Source of the DNA: Jacaranda mimosifolia
Lineage: Eukaryota > Streptophyta > Magnoliopsida > Lamiales > Bignoniaceae
DNA length: 64,000 nt
Direction of reading: 5' to 3'
Assembly: GCA_018894105.1 (NCBI GenBank)
Contig: CM032118.1
Location: 26,950,690 to 27,014,689 of the forward strand
Shown: in pieces, positions 1 through 13,173 of the stretch
Position numbering within the stretch: the first letter of the stretch is position 1
Layout of the letters: each line of letters opens with the position of its first letter
Made by a program: the position numbers and the translations under genes
The notes under the pieces: generated by a model
What the model saw: the letters and a program-made list of their open reading frames with translations, nothing else
What the model was told of the DNA's origin: nothing
Database searches by the model: none

Positions 1-1139
1 TTAAGTGTGGCCCCCGTGACCGAGTGCCATCACACAAAGATGGTAGCATCGTCATACCATATGCTACTGGTAGAAGGCATGGATTAATTAAAACTCCTTT
101 TAATTTGTATCCATTTTGACTTAATATTTTGGAAGCATTTAGACATTCTAAGTTGAGGAATTTTCTTGCTTGACAATGGTCTTCTTTGCTCCTTGTAACA
201 TTTACATGAGAAAAAAATCCTCATTTCTAGTAATTCTACTCTTATAACATTTACAAGCTAGAAATTAAGAGACATGCAAGCCCCAATTTAATACAACCTT
301 TTTCAACAACTTGAAACAAATAAAATCAATATAAAAGGCTCATGATCATCCCCATTCATTCATCATCCATTCAATAATTAAATGAACAATTAATAAATCA
401 AGAATTGACATTCAATTCCAACATTTAAACGCTTATCTCATAAACAATTAATTGGTCAAGCAAAAACAAGCATAACATTTATGCATCATAGTTTTGCAAC
501 AATTGGAGAACAACTTTAACACGATTTTAAAAGCAACCAAAAATGTCAAATATAAGTTTGAGAACTTATACAACATTTGTGCATCTAATATATGTGATAT
601 AGAACACTTTTGGTCACTAAAGGAACCAAATATAACATTCAAAACTCGCCTCAACTCAAAATAATTGCTGCCGGCCTAGCCTGGGTGCACCAATCACACA
701 TTAAAGATGAAATTTTATATCTAAAACAACTTTAAAAAAATGACCGAGTCAAGTGCTCAATCATGCTTGAAAAATCAAGTTTAAGTGTGAATCACATTCT
801 TCCAAAAATCTACAACTCAATCCAATCCAATTAGATCCAAAAATGACCAAAATAACTTCATGCCAAAATTAACATGCTATATCAACATATAACATCATCC
901 AATGCCAAAACAAAATTTAACATTAGCAACTATGAATTAAAATATACTAATCATATGAATTAACACTTAAAGTACATACCAGCATACTTCCAATTCATCA
1001 AGCAAAGGACCAACACACAACATCATCCGAACACTCCAATCGAGAGCTTGGATCAAGTATTTGGAGATTAATCAATTCATCACATGAATCAATCAATCAA
1101 AAATCTAAATTAAAGCATGAATTAGGCTCCAATACCACT
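1..1139 (-). mobile_element. Internal 5' leader of a long-LTR copia element (element I), cut by the window edge
   Basis: This is the untranslated region between primer-binding site and gag of a minus-strand Ty1/copia element. Read on the minus strand it matches, piece by piece, the leader of element C (42,384-43,900) and fragments D and F. The shared parts include the Met-type primer site, the stretch around a repeated 'gattcatgtgatg' motif, and a 'ggcactcggtca' motif near position 8-30. No coding frame is visible; the 68-codon open frame at 448-654 is not conserved in the other copies. The gag and pol of this element would lie beyond position 1. The assignment rests on similarity to copies inside this same window. 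Confidence 0.8.
1125..1139 (-). other. Primer-binding site (tRNA-Met type), element I
   Basis: On the minus strand the bases directly after the LTR read AGTGGTATTGGAGCC. This matches the plant initiator-Met primer site (TGGTATCAGAGC) with one or two changes, and it fixes both the LTR boundary and the element's orientation. Confidence 0.8.
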
Positions 1140-3341
1140 TGAAGTCAAGTGTAACACTAGGATCCAATTATCAAAACATAAAAATGCCAAAATAAGTAGG
1201 CTACACAAGAAACTAAGGATCTAAACATGCCTCAAATTTGGATTTGGTATGAGAAACACCTTCAATAGCTCAAAATCCAAGGAAACAAAGATGAAGATCT
1301 CATCACCTTGAATCTATCTCCCACCGCCGCAGCAGGTTCACACCAACTTTTGCCCAATCAAATGAACTCAAAATTGGGTAAATTTTGGATAGGAATTCAC
1401 CAACACCTTTATGGATCTACAATGAAAAATTAACCAAATTAGAAACTCCAAAGTACCTCCAGAAATGGCTCCAAGTTTCTGCCCAAATAGAGGATCCCCA
1501 AAAGGCTAGTAATCCAATTGTGTTGCCTCTAATGATAAGATCCACACACCAATGTACAATTCAATTATCTCCTATGTTAGTTGGAAGAAAAAGGAGAGAA
1601 AACTAGGGATGAAGGCCAAAAATAGAGGTAGGAGGTGAAGAAAATGTGAAGCTTCAACATAAGAAGCAATACATGCAAAATTGGAGAGAAATAAGATAAT
1701 CTAACAATTAGATATAATCTTGCTTTCTTTCACATACATGTGGCTAGCCATACCCTCAATATATATATACATGGAGGATGATGTGATGCCAAAATGGCAT
1801 CACACTTTCGTCAAGGTTGGTGCCAATTTGCAAGCAAATTGCATGTGAATTTGAATTCCATTTGGAATCTTCATTTCATCTAATGAAATGTCATCCAAAT
1901 AAATTTTAATTCACACCAAATGAAGATTTCATTTGAATTTTTCCTCCAAAATTGATTCTTCATTTTAATTAAATTTAACACTTTAATTTAATAAACCTTT
2001 AACTTAACTCTTAAGTCAATTAGCTTGACTCTTTAAGCTAGTTAGTGTTAACTTAACTCCTAACCAACTGATGGTCATGTGGCACCAATTAAATTAACTC
2101 CTTGATTTAATTGGTCTAATTAATCCCTCAAATTATTTAGATCAATTTAACAATTAAATTGATCAAGCCAAGATGACCAAAAATTGTGTCAACCATCTAA
2201 CTTCTCAAATCGGTCATGTGAGAGTTTCTAACTCTTAGAAAATTCCCCTTCTTCAAGTAGGATTTGCAATTGGCTTTTATGTGTGACCCTTGAAGTTCTA
2301 CCATTTATTGGACAAAGGCTCACAACCCTTGTGACTTTAAAATATCAAATATTCACATTAGTTTAAACTCCTTTAAATTAATTATCTTAATTCAATTAAT
2401 CTCAATTAATTGAAGAGTACTCAATCTCCATGTTTGATGTCCAACCTCATGCCCATGGACCCCAACTAGTTGACCAAAATGAATGCTTTTGGAGAACAAT
2501 TCTAGCTCAACACTTACCATGCAAATATGGTCCTTCCGCCTTCTATCTCTTGAAAGATGTCTAGGGCAAGATATTTGTCGGTTCCCTAATGGCCTCAATA
2601 CTATGTATCTATTCTCAATGTTTGATTCTGATTTATGACCTCATCTTTGGAAAAATCTTTTTTCAAATTATCATACTGCCTTGCGCAAAGACTTATTGGA
2701 ATCGATCATTATAAAATACATGGGATATGCACTTACCCTTCACAACGACGAGGAGTCAGATCCCATCTTGGATCTCACAACCTCAACCCGAAAGACCCAC
2801 TAAGTGGTCAAGCAAGAGTCAAATCACGAGGACCTAAACACAAGGTTACCATGGATCCTTAGGTCAAAGGACAATTATATGCACTAGCATAAGCAGGAGA
2901 ACTTGCCACTACCGACTTACCACTACAACTATCTAGTGGATTCTCCGAGCAAGCCTCCAGTGCCTTGTTCTCTAACAAGCACCCACTAACATACACCCAT
3001 GTTACGTATGGTTTGCTCATCGAATAGAGCGATATCCAACCCTTGGATTACGCATCATCAGTGTAAGTCTATCTGAATCTTAGATGCCCTGTCTCATAAC
3101 ATTCTATAACTTGGGATATTTAAGATCATGACTATGTAAGACTTATTCCATGATCATCACCAAGCGAAAGACCAAGTCCTGTAGTCTTGTGTGATCTGAG
3201 GGCTTTAAATAAATACCGGTGAAGTAAATTAAGCATAAGATGAAGATGGCCATTTATAATTCATATCATTCAATCAAGATTGTATCATAAGTGAAATAGT
3301 TTGCATGTCAATATCATTGGTTGTGGGGAACTATTCCAACA
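1140..3341 (-). mobile_element. 5' LTR of element I (long-LTR copia family)
   Basis: A complete LTR of about 2.2 kb. On the plus strand it begins TGAAGTCAAGTG next to the primer site and ends ...CTATTCCAACA, so on its own strand it starts TGTTGGAATAG and ends CA. It matches the LTRs at 5434-7705, 13189-15365, 40196-42368 and 54153-56306. It contains the family's AT-rich block of short GTTAAC/CTTAA repeats (about 1,970-2,200) and a TATA-like stretch (about 1,758-1,768). Its far end abuts the truncated plus-strand LTR at 3342. Confidence 0.85.
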
Positions 3342-5122
3342 AGTTCTCCAGCTTACACTAGTGCATATAGTTAGGCCCTTAAACCTAAGGATCTATGGTA
3401 ACCTTATGTTTAGGTTCTCATGCTTTGACTCTTCCTTGACCATTCTGCGGGTCATCCAAGTTGAACTTGGTTATGAGCTACTTAGACATGGAGATTTTTG
3501 AGATCCAAGATGGGATACATCTCCTCATCGTTTTGAAGAGAGTGCATCTCCTATGTATTTTATAATGACCGATTCCACGAAATCCTTGCACAAGGTAGTA
3601 TGACAATTTGGAAAATGAGTTTTCCAAAGATGAGGTCATAATGGGGAATCGAACATTAGAATAGAAATATAGTTATCGAGGCTATTAGGGAGCCAAAAAC
3701 TGTCTTGTTCTAAGCCTCTTTCGGGAGATAGGAGACGGAAGGGTTATATTTGTATGGCAAGCATAAAGCCAGAATGGTTCACCAAGAGCATATTCATTTC
3801 GACCAATTAGTTGGGCTCCATGGGCTTGAGGTTGAACGTCGACCATGGAGATTAGGTATTATTTAATTAATAGAGATTAATTGAATTAAATTATTAGTTT
3901 AAAGGAGTTTAAATTAATGTGGATATTTTAATATTCTTAATATCACAAGAGTTGTGAGCCCATGTCCAATGAAGGGTTGAACCTAATAAGTCACACACAA
4001 AAGGCTAAAGGAAGTTCTATTTGATGAAGTGAATTTTCTAAGAGTTAGGAAAATTCCTTATGACCGATTTTGTGGAGGAAAATAGTTGCCTAATTTTTTA
4101 TCATTTTGGCTTGATTAATTTAATTGTTAAATTAATCAAAATTATTTAAGGAGTTAAATTAGACCAATTAAATTAGGGAGTTAATTTAATTGGTGCCACA
4201 TGACTATCAATTTGTCAAGTTAACTTAAGGGGTTAAGTTAACACCTTCTAACTTAAGGAGTTAAGTTAAGACCAATTAATTAAATTAAGGCATTAATTTA
4301 ATTAATGTGAAGAATTAATTTTGGAGTGAAATTCTAATTAAGGAGTTCGTTTGAGGTGCATTTAAAATTTATTTGGATAACATTTCATGAGAAGAAATGA
4401 AGATACTAAATGAAATTCAAATACAAGTGAAATTAACATTTCACAAGCATCATGCTTGCGTAGTTGGCACCAAGCATCATGGGAGGTGTGATTCCAACTT
4501 GCATCACACCTTATCTCCTCTATAAATAGAGAGTAGGCTGCCACAAGCAAGACTAACATGCTAGATTCTCTTTTCCCCTCCAAAAGTGTGATCCACTCAT
4601 GTGTTGAAGTTTCACACACTTTCTTCACCCTTCCCTCCTAAAATCGGCCTTCATTACTTCTTCTTTCTCTAGAGTTCTAGCTCTCTAGAGGTTGATTGGG
4701 ATTTTCCATAGATGTGTGGATCATTTCATTAGAGGCTAGATATTTTGATAGCTTTTCTCTTGGAGATCCACTGCAGAGGCGGACACTTGCATGCATTTTT
4801 CTAGCACTTTCCGATCTTGTTTTTTTCGAAATTTTTTACTGGATGTTCCTGAATGTGTTGGTGAGGTTCTATCCAAATTTCAGAAAATTTGGAGATGTTT
4901 TGATAGGGAAAAAGTTGCCACGTTGCTGCTGTGCCAGAAAAAGACAGCTTGAAGAGTTCATCCTTGTCTTCTTCATACCTTGGATTTTGAGCAATCAGGG
5001 TAATTTTCTACAACCAAATATAAATTAGAAGCATGATTTGATCTTTTGATTGAGTGTAGCCAAGTTTGATTTAGCTTTTTTTGTACTTTATTAATTGGAT
5101 CCTTGTGCTACACTTGACTTTA
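3342..5122 (+). mobile_element. 5'-truncated LTR of the same copia family
   Basis: This plus-strand LTR starts abruptly inside the consensus (agttctccagctta, equivalent to about position 420-450 of a full LTR) and runs to the LTR end (GGATCC...CACTTGACTTTA). Its TATA box lies at 4521-4528. No primer site follows; from 5123 the sequence is unrelated. The 110-codon open frame at 4696-5028 lies in R/U5 and is not kept in sister LTRs. Truncation point and neighbours suggest insertion of element I into this LTR followed by loss of its first part. Confidence 0.8.
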
Positions 5123-5433
5123 GAAAGGGTGGTTGCGGTATCTCCCGTCTATAACCTTGTTCATCACCATCTCTATTACAGCCTGCAACTCTGACCTAGT
5201 GATCCCCACTACAGATTAAGACCAGGTCATGTTCGCTGTAACGAGGGTAAGTTAGTTACTATCTTTGGAGTTTCAATGTTCTTACTTGGTGTTGCCGCCA
5301 TTATGAACTACTTGACCTAAGATTTTAAACAGCCAATCGGGTTTCTCATAGATGAGGCCCACTAATGTTGCAAAATTTGATGTCAGTATATCTATGTCAA
5401 CCAGTGGTATGGGCTCAGATGAGTATTTGTCGA
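5123..5433 (-). pseudogene. Unidentified decayed coding-like fragment, the target that received element A
   Basis: This sequence is not LTR. On the minus strand a 63-codon frame (5282-5473, its upstream end in the LTR) is followed by stops and then another protein-like stretch with a helical, charged look (5,130-5,200). The sequence on the far side of element A (from 15371) appears to be its continuation: a TATA-containing region followed by a leader on the minus strand. I cannot name the family; a retrotransposon gag or a host gene fragment are both possible. It is broken by stops and by the element A insertion. Confidence 0.35.
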
Positions 5434-7705
5434 TGAAGTTAGGAGATAGATTAAGATCCATAAAATTAAACAAAAATAAGGCAAAATTAAACTAATCATC
5501 TCCATTCCAAGGATCTAACTGCATGTCTTAAATTAAGATTTTAAGTTTGAAATTACCTTTGAAGAAGGAATCAAAGGAATCAAGTAGATCTCCCAAAGGA
5601 CACCTCCAAATGAATATCAACAAGCTCCACAACCTTGATCCGATTTCTCCACTTCAAAGACTCCAAAATCTAGCAAGTTTTGCACTTACTTAGTCCACCA
5701 AAACAACAAATAAATGGCTCAAAGTAGAGGGAAAAAGGCTGCTCCAATCGGTTGGCACAAATCTCCAAAAAATTGGCCACAAAGAGGTTCAATCAACCAA
5801 TCCTAAGCTCCCTAAGCCTTGAGCCTCTAATGAATAGTCCATAAACCTACGAAGGCCTCTCAACCCACTCACTCTTATCTAGACAAGAGAGGAGGAACAT
5901 GATGATGGAGGTCGGTGGTTTTGAAGGGGGAGAGAAGGAAGAGGGAATCTAAGAGGCAGTCATTCAACACATGAATTATACCACCTTTTGGAGGGAAAAC
6001 GTGAGAGCTTATCCATCAAGTGGCCGGCCACATGTGTGTATATAGGAGAGGATGGAAGCCTTTGGAAGAGGATGGAAGCCACATATATATATATATGAGA
6101 TGATGGAAGGCTTTCATCACACTCTCCATGCTTGTGTGCTGACTTGCCAACTTGCTAAATCTACATTTAGCTTGAATTTGCATTCGCATTTGTGTTTCAT
6201 TTCACAAATTGAAATGCCAACTTGCATAATTCAAATGGACTCTTCCATTTAATTTTTCTCCAAAACTTGAATTCCCTATTTAATTAATTTAACTGTTTAG
6301 TTTAATCAATTTAACTTGAGTTAATTAACATAACTCTTTAAGTTAACTTGAGTTAACTTAACTCTTTAAGTTAAGTTGACTAATCAAAATGCCATATGAC
6401 ACCAATTAAATTAATTCGTTAATTTAATCGGCATAATTTAACTCTTTAAATTATTTTGATTAATTTAACACTTACACTTAAATTAATCAAATCAAATAGC
6501 CAATTGATAATTAGTCAATTTCCTTCTCTCCTTAGGCAAAAATGCCTAAGTTAGAAATTTTCTAACTCCTTAGAAAATTCCTCCTATCAAATAAGAGTTT
6601 CCTTAGGCTTTTATGTGTGAACCATTAGGTTCATCCATCTATGGATATGAGCTCACAAGTCTTTGTGATATTTTGAATATTAAAATATTCGAATTAGTTT
6701 GAATTCATCTAAACCAATAACTCCTACAATTAATCTCTATTGATTGAAGAGCACCCAATCTCTATGGTCAATGTCTAGCAACAAGCCCATGGAGCCTAAC
6801 TAATTGGATGAATGAATTATATCTTGATGAACTATTATCGCATATGCCTACCATGCAAATACGGTCCTTCTATCTCCTATCTCTCGAAAGAGGCCTAAGG
6901 CAAAATATTTGTCAGCTCCCTAATACCTCAATAACTATGTCTCTACATCCAATGTTTGATTCCCCTTTATGACCTCAACTTTTAAAAACACCTCTTCCAA
7001 ATTGTCATACTACCTCACGCAAGGTTTTATTGGAATCGATCATTGTAGAATGCATTGGAGATGTACTCATTCTTCACAACAACAAGGAAACGGATCCCTT
7101 CTTAGATCTTGCAAACCTCTATGTTTATATAGCTCATGCCCAATCCAAACTTTGGATGATCCACTGGTGGTCAAAGCAAAGTCAAAACAAAGGACCTAAA
7201 CATAAGGTTATTGTGGATTCTCAAGTTAAAGGACAAATTATATGTACTATCATAAGCTTGAGAACTTGCCACTACCAACGTGCTACTATGGCTATCTAGT
7301 GAATTTTCTGAGTGGGCATTTAGTGAACTTGCTCTCTAACAAGAACCTACTAACATGCATCCATGTCTAATATAAATTGTCCATGAAACAAGACAATATC
7401 CAACCCCTTAAAGTATGCATCGTTAATGCAGTCTATCTAAATTTTAGATGCCCTTTTCTCATAATATTTTATAACTTGGGATATTAAAACTCATAACCTT
7501 AGTTTCATGATCACCATCATATGCATGACGAAGTCCCATAGTCTTATATGATTTAAAGGCTTCAACTAAATGCAAGTGAAGTATAAAAAAATGCCACAAG
7601 ATGAAGACAACCATTTTATAAAAATATTATTCAATTAAGATTGTCTCACAAGTGGAGTAGTTATTACATGCCAATCCTAATTGGCTGCAGGACACTATTT
7701 CAACA
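5434..7705 (-). mobile_element. 3' LTR of element A
   Basis: About 2.27 kb. The plus-strand start is TGAAGTTAGGAG and the end is ...CTATTTCAACA. It is directly preceded (on its own strand) by the polypurine tract. It pairs with 13189-15365. It carries the family's AT-rich GTTAAC/CTTAA block (6,280-6,480) and a TATA-like run near 6,080. Confidence 0.85.
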
Positions 7706-7717
7706 ATCTCCCACTTG
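7706..7717 (-). other. Polypurine tract of element A
   Basis: On the minus strand the sequence reads GGGCAAGTGGGAGAT directly before the LTR start TGTTGAAATAG. This is the expected plus-strand primer site of a copia element, and the same tract precedes the 3' LTRs of elements C and E. Confidence 0.75.
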
Positions 7718-8290
7718 CCCTAAAGCCAATTCCCCATGGCCTTTAAGCCCATCTTCTCAAGATGTCTTTCAAAGACCTCACACGATAAGGGTTTAGTTAG
7801 TGGATCTACTATATTCTCTTCCAAGGCTACCATCTCCACTTGGGTGTCGCCTCTATCAAAAATCTCACAAATCAAGTGATAATGCCTCAAAATGTGCTTG
7901 GATCGCTAATGAGATCTTAGTTTCTTTACTTGCACAACGGCTCCATTATTGTCACAAAAGACAACTACTGGCTTTGCAATGCAAGGTACTACATCCAACT
8001 CTTGGATGAAGTTTTTCATCCAAACACCTTCTTTTGCAGTTTTCAAAGCCGCAATATATTCCACCTCAATGGTAGAGTTGGTTGTGGTATCTTGTTTGGA
8101 ACTCTTCTAACTCACCGCACCACCATTAAGGCAAAATATAAATCCTGAGGTACATTTAAGGTCATCTTTATCGGATTGGAAACTTGAATTCGAAAACCCT
8201 TCGAGTTTCAATTCTCCATTGTCGTATAATAAAAGTAAGTCCTTAGTTCTTCTTAAGTACTTTAGGATTGCTTTTATAGTAGTTTAGTGA
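7718..8290 (-). pseudogene. Element A RNase H domain, degenerate
   Basis: Conceptual minus-strand translation shows the copia RNase H landmarks: a GFIFCLNGGAVS block, a KQDTT...STIEVEYIAAL block (normally TEAEYIA) and a later CDNNGA block. In active elements the domain degrades the RNA strand of the RNA-DNA hybrid. Stops interrupt the frame, for example just after GGAVS where a Trp codon is expected. It lies between the RT domain (upstream on the minus strand) and the polypurine tract, as usual for Ty1/copia. Confidence 0.7.
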
Positions 8291-9300
8291 CTTTCACCGG
8301 GATCAAATTGAAAATAGCCCGCAACGCTTACACTGTGTGCTACATCCAATCTAGTATATTAAACGACATACATTATGTTCCTTATAGCGGAGGCATAAGT
8401 TATATAGGACATTATTTCTCTCTTGTCTTCAATCTCAAGGACCATACACTCAGAGAGATGAAGACTATGTCCCATAGAAAACAATCCCTTCTTGGATTCT
8501 ACTATATTAAACCTCTTCAGTATCTTGTCAACGTACGTCGTTTGGGATTGCCCCAACATCCTCTTTGATTTATCTCTATAGATCCGTATTCCTAATACAG
8601 ATGATGTTTTTCCCAAATTCTTCATGGAGAATTGTAAGGATAACCATTCTTTCGTATACTCTAACCTTTCTCTCTCATTCCCAATGAGAAGAATGCCATC
8701 AACACAAAGAACAATAAACTGGATCAAACTCCCACTAGCCTTTTTATATGCATATAACTCATATACATCTTCAAAAAAGCCAAATAATTTGACTATCTTA
8801 TCAAAACGTATGTTTCAACTTTGGGATGCTTGCTTTAGTCCATAGATGGAAATTTGGAGTTTGCAAGTCTTTTCTCACTCTCTTTAGATGTAAAACCTTG
8901 TGGTTAATCCATATGGATTTCTTCTTCAATGTTTTCAGTGAGAAAAGCAATCTTTACATCTATTTGCCATATTTTATAGTCATAGTAAGCGGCTATGGCA
9001 TTTGGCAAGCATAATCCTAATGGACTTAAGTATAGCAACTAGTGAAAAGTTTTCCTCGAAGTCAATACTAGATTTTTAAGTATAACATTTTGCCACTAGT
9101 CTAGCATGAACGGTCATCACCTCTCTATCGACTTTTAGCTGATGCTTGTAGATCCATTTGCAACCTATGGATACTATCTACTCAGGTGGATCTACCAAAG
9201 TCCATACTTTGTTGGAGTACATAGAATCCATTTTGGATTTTATGGCCTTAAGCCAATGTTCTGAATCTATATCCGACATAACTTCTTCATAAGTCTTCAG
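8291..9300 (-). pseudogene. Element A reverse transcriptase, degenerate
   Basis: The frame at 8359-8727 keeps the C-terminal part of a copia RT: LCVDGILLIGNE where YVDD is expected, then LGIRIYRDKSKRMLGQSQ and a YITYASAIRNIMY block. The catalytic motif at 8695-8706 reads CVDG, so the second metal-binding Asp is gone and the enzyme would be inactive. The N-terminal part (about 8,850-9,250) is readable only through frameshifts; it includes a DSMYSNKVWTLVDPP-like block near 9,200. Confidence 0.8.
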
Positions 9301-10400
9301 ATCACTATTTTTTGTCCAGTCTCGTGAAGGGATTTGAACCTTTTAGGTTACTTCATGATTTAGTCTGATCTTCTAAGAGTTTGTGTGTTAGGCTCGGGAT
9401 GCTCTTTTGTTTCTATCACTTGTGGGATATTATGATCGTCTTGAACTTTATCAAGTTTAATAACAACGCCTTTTCTATCTAATAGAAACTTCTTTTCCAA
9501 AAAGGTTGCATTCTTTGAAACAAACACTATTTATTTTAAAGGATCATAGAAATAATAACTCAAAAACTCTTTTGGGTATCCCACAAACTTGCACAAAGTA
9601 GATGTCACATCCAACTTGTCTCTCACTAGTCTCTTGACGTATGCAGGAGACCTCTAAACTCTTAGATAAAAATAAGAGGATGCTTTGCCATACCACATCT
9701 CATATGGTGTTTTTGGCACTGACTTTGAAGGAATTAAGTTTAGTATCTTCGTCACCATGTCTAAGGCGTATCCCCACAAGGAGAGAGGTATATCGGTAAA
9801 GCTCATAATGGAACGCACCATATCCAACAAGGTACAATTTCTCCTTTTGGCTACTCTATTATGTTAGGGTGTGCCGGGTGGAGTCCATTTTAAGATAATC
9901 CCATTCTCTTTTAGATAAGCCAAGAATTTGATACTTAAGTATTCCTCTCTTCGATCTAATTGAAGAGTTTTAATACTAAGTTCTTGTTGCTTTTCTACTT
10001 CATTTCTATACTCTTTGAACCTTTCAAAAGCTTAAGACTTGCATTTCATAAAATACACATGTCTGAACAAATTGTGATCATCGGTGAAGGTAATAAAGTA
10101 AGAATAGCCTCATCTTGCACTAACTCTTAGTTGTCCACATATGTCTATATAGATCAAATTCAAAGGACTTGTGGAATGCTCTGTTAGTCCTACACAATGA
10201 GTCTTCATCATTTTTCCTGTTAAATAATATTCACAAGTAGGAAGATCCTCTATGCCACTAACATGTAGTCCTTTAAGAGCTTCTATCTTGTTTATCCTAT
10301 TCTTGGAAATATGCCCAAGTCTGGCATGCCAAAGATATGCATTTTCTTGGTTATCTAACTTTGTTTTGTTGCTTTGAATGTGCATGTGTGATGGTTTTGA
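9301..10400 (-). pseudogene. Element A integrase core and GAG-pre-integrase domain, degenerate
   Basis: The frame at 10110-10385 holds the GAG-pre-integrase signature (LWHARLGHISKNRINKIE) and the start of the integrase core (LIYIDICGQLRVSAR). Normal copies have a CxxC-type finger where this one reads CEYYLTGKM, so a zinc ligand is lost. The rest of the core and C-terminal linker (9,301-10,100) can be followed only across stops, including an EMWYGKA-like block near 9,690. The domain would insert cDNA into host DNA. Its order before RT is diagnostic for Ty1/copia rather than Ty3/gypsy. Confidence 0.75.
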
Positions 10401-10730
10401 AATCTAATATGTATAATCCATTATTTAAAGTACTACATGCAATTAAAGAGCCTTTCTTTATTGCTTTTAATTTTGCATCACTGATTGAAAAATCATATCC
10501 TTCGAAATCCAGGATAGGAATTGAAATGATGTTCTTAACAAGATTAGGTACATAAAAGCAATGATCCAATACAAAAAAGAGTTCCCCAAGTCTACCTTGA
10601 CTATGCCTTCAACTTTGGCCGCAACCTTTGCACCATTGCAAAGCTGAAGGATCCCCATCATTGAGTATCCTTCTTCTTTCCATCTCATGCAACGGATTAT
10701 TAAGATGAGAACCACATGCGATATCAAATG
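10401..10730 (-). pseudogene. Element A aspartic protease region, degenerate
   Basis: Overlapping minus-strand frames at 10351-10569 and 10467-10727 carry copia protease-region sequence: a block with NGAKVAAKVEGIVKVDLGN, then a VPNLVKNIISIPILDFEGYDF stretch that links protease to GAG-pre-integrase. The DSGA catalytic motif is not recoverable. The same blocks occur in element C (about 45,300-45,460). Confidence 0.6.
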
Positions 10731-11590
10731 GCTATAAAGAAGAATTTGTGGTTAAGTGCACTTTAACGAAAAACATACCATTCCCAAGGGTTGCAAGGTA
10801 TTCCTTATAGTTCCACTTCCAATGCCCTATTTCGCCACAGTAGAAACATGTGGCATCCTTTTTGTCCTCTTTCTTTTTCATCTTAACTCCTCCAAAGGGC
10901 TTCAATAGTTTCTTCTTCTTCTTACCTCCCTTATTCTTGCCCCTGGGATCTTTAAATTTTGAGGAGGATGCAAGCATCAAAGCTTGTCCTTTCTTATTGT
11001 CAACTTAGCGGTTATCAACATATTAACCAATTCATTGATCATAACCTCTTGTTTTGATTTCATAACGAATTGGCTGAACGAACTTGGTAATGATTGGAGG
11101 ATCAAATCCACATAAAGGTCATTGTCCATAAACACGTCCAATTAAGCAAGTTTCTCAATGAGACCGATCATCTTCAGGTCATGGTCATGGACATTTGCCC
11201 CTTCAATTACTCTTATCCTAAAGGGCTCTCTAAACAACGTGTAATGATCATGTCTAGATTGCACCCCTACAACTCTTGTAGGTGCATATGAATTTTAGAA
11301 GCACCCTTATGTTTTCATGAGATTTTTGGAGCTCGTTGGACATTGACGCCATCATGAAGCAATGGGTTTGAAGATCATCTTCTACCCATTTTGCAAACGG
11401 TTCGCAAGCTTTATTGTCGGCATCATCACCAATGGTATCCAGTAGGCTTTAATTAAGGACATAAGTTCTCTTTTCAGAGTCAAGAATAATTTTGAAGTTC
11501 TTAACCAATCATTGAAGTTAGGCCTGATGAATTTGTAAACTCATCAATCTTTAATTATAAACTCCACTATGACATTCCACAACTTGTGAG
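10731..11590 (-). pseudogene. Element A gag with altered zinc knuckle
   Basis: This corresponds to a UBN2/copia-type gag. The C-terminal frame at 10732-10980 has a Lys-rich stretch followed by the nucleocapsid knuckle CFYCGEIGHWKWNYKEYL. The CCHC pattern (C-x2-C-x4-H-x4-C) is broken because the last Cys is Tyr. The N-terminal part is visible on the minus strand near 11,470-11,530 as a PNFNDWLR-like block. Frameshifts and stops separate the pieces. The start codon is not certain and is placed by comparison with element C. Confidence 0.65.
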
Positions 11591-13173
11591 AGAATATCAT
11601 AGTGAGTTTTAAATTAAAGAGCACCATATGTCGAGGAAGTGATTGTAGCTTTCCTCTAATAAAGTGTCCTAAGCCTCAGAGCCAACTTTAAATTAGGGTG
11701 GCATCTCATATCACCTACCCATTAGTAGAAGGCTTGAATTAATTAAAGCTCATTTTAATTTATATCCAATTTGACTTAATATTAATTTTAAACTTAGACT
11801 CTTCTAAGTTGAGGGTTTTTATTACTGTGAAAGATATCATCAATTTTATCTCTTATTTATGTTTTCTATATCCTAACCATGCATCTCATATATTAATAAG
11901 ATAAAGAAAAGTGTAAATAAGTAAATGTGCATAGCATACTCATAGGTTGGGATGGCCATTAGCCTTAACCAAGTAGTGCACTTAGAGCAATAGGTGCACC
12001 ACTTGCTTGATTTGAAATGGGTTAAATCCAATTCATTACAAGATTGTATCTAATACATTCATAGGTCATCAAGCCTCATTGATCCTTTTGGCCTCCTTTA
12101 TCTCCTTGCAACATTTTACAAAAGAAAAGAAATCCTCACCCCTAGAGTTCTGCTCTTATAACAATTACAAAGTAGAATATCAAGAGGCATGCAAGCCCCA
12201 TTGAATACAGCCCTTTTCAAACAACTTTTGAAATTAATAAAACCAATTAAAGGGCCCATGTTCATCCCTATTCATCATTCATCACCATTCGACAATTAAA
12301 TAAATAATTGTAAGAATTAACATTCAATCCAACCAATTAAACGCTTATCTCATAAACAAGTAATTAATAGGCAAAAACAAGTACAACTCTTTATACATCT
12401 CATTTTTGCACTAAATTGAAGATTAACTTAAACAAGACTTTAAAAGCTAGCAAAAATGTCTAACATTATTTTCAACACTTCCACAACTTTTGTGCATCTA
12501 AATTGTATGAATTAAAAGATTTTTTAACATAAAATTACACAAAATTAAGCCTCAAAACCTTCCCCAAGGCATCTCGGCTAGCTGCTGCCCGGCCACACAA
12601 CAGGCGCACACACATAACCCCCACTACTCAGCTAGTGGTTGGCAACCTGGGCGGTAGCTTGCCTTGTGCTGCCTGAGTCCCAATCAAGGCCATTTTTTGC
12701 ATTCTTTTGTGCGTAAAAAATTCATGGACACCTCCATAACATTAATTCACATAATTTATGGAAAATGTCTAGATTTCAAAAACTTTTAAAATTAGAAAAT
12801 CAAGTGGTCAAAGTGCTTCAAAAATCAAGTCTAAGTAAGAATCAACATTCTCCAAAAATCCTTAACTTACTCCAATCCAATTGGATCCAAAAATAGCCAA
12901 AACACATTAAAGCTATGATTAACATGTTATATCAACATATAATATCATCTAATGGTAAATCAAAATTTAGCATCATAAGATTTGAATCAAAACTTATGCC
13001 AACATATGAATTAACACTTAAGCACATATTGACATATTTCAATCCAATTGAATAAGAGCCACATGCAAAATCTCCAACCACTCAAATTCATCAATTGAAT
13101 CAAATATTTGGAGATCTAGAATTAATTCATCACATGAATCAATTCACTAAAATCCTAATTTAGACATGAATAT
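11591..13173 (-). mobile_element. Element A 5' leader (non-coding)
   Basis: About 1.6 kb between primer site and gag. It matches the leaders at 1-1139, 42384-44365 and 51820-53645 with several deletions. I see no conserved open frame. The triple 'cactcggtca' motif seen in the other leaders has largely decayed here. Confidence 0.7.

Noticed and set aside
4696..5028. 110-codon plus-strand open frame
   Set aside because: It lies in the R/U5 part of an LTR, and the frame is not kept in sister LTRs (for example 42,000-42,250 and 51,400-51,650).
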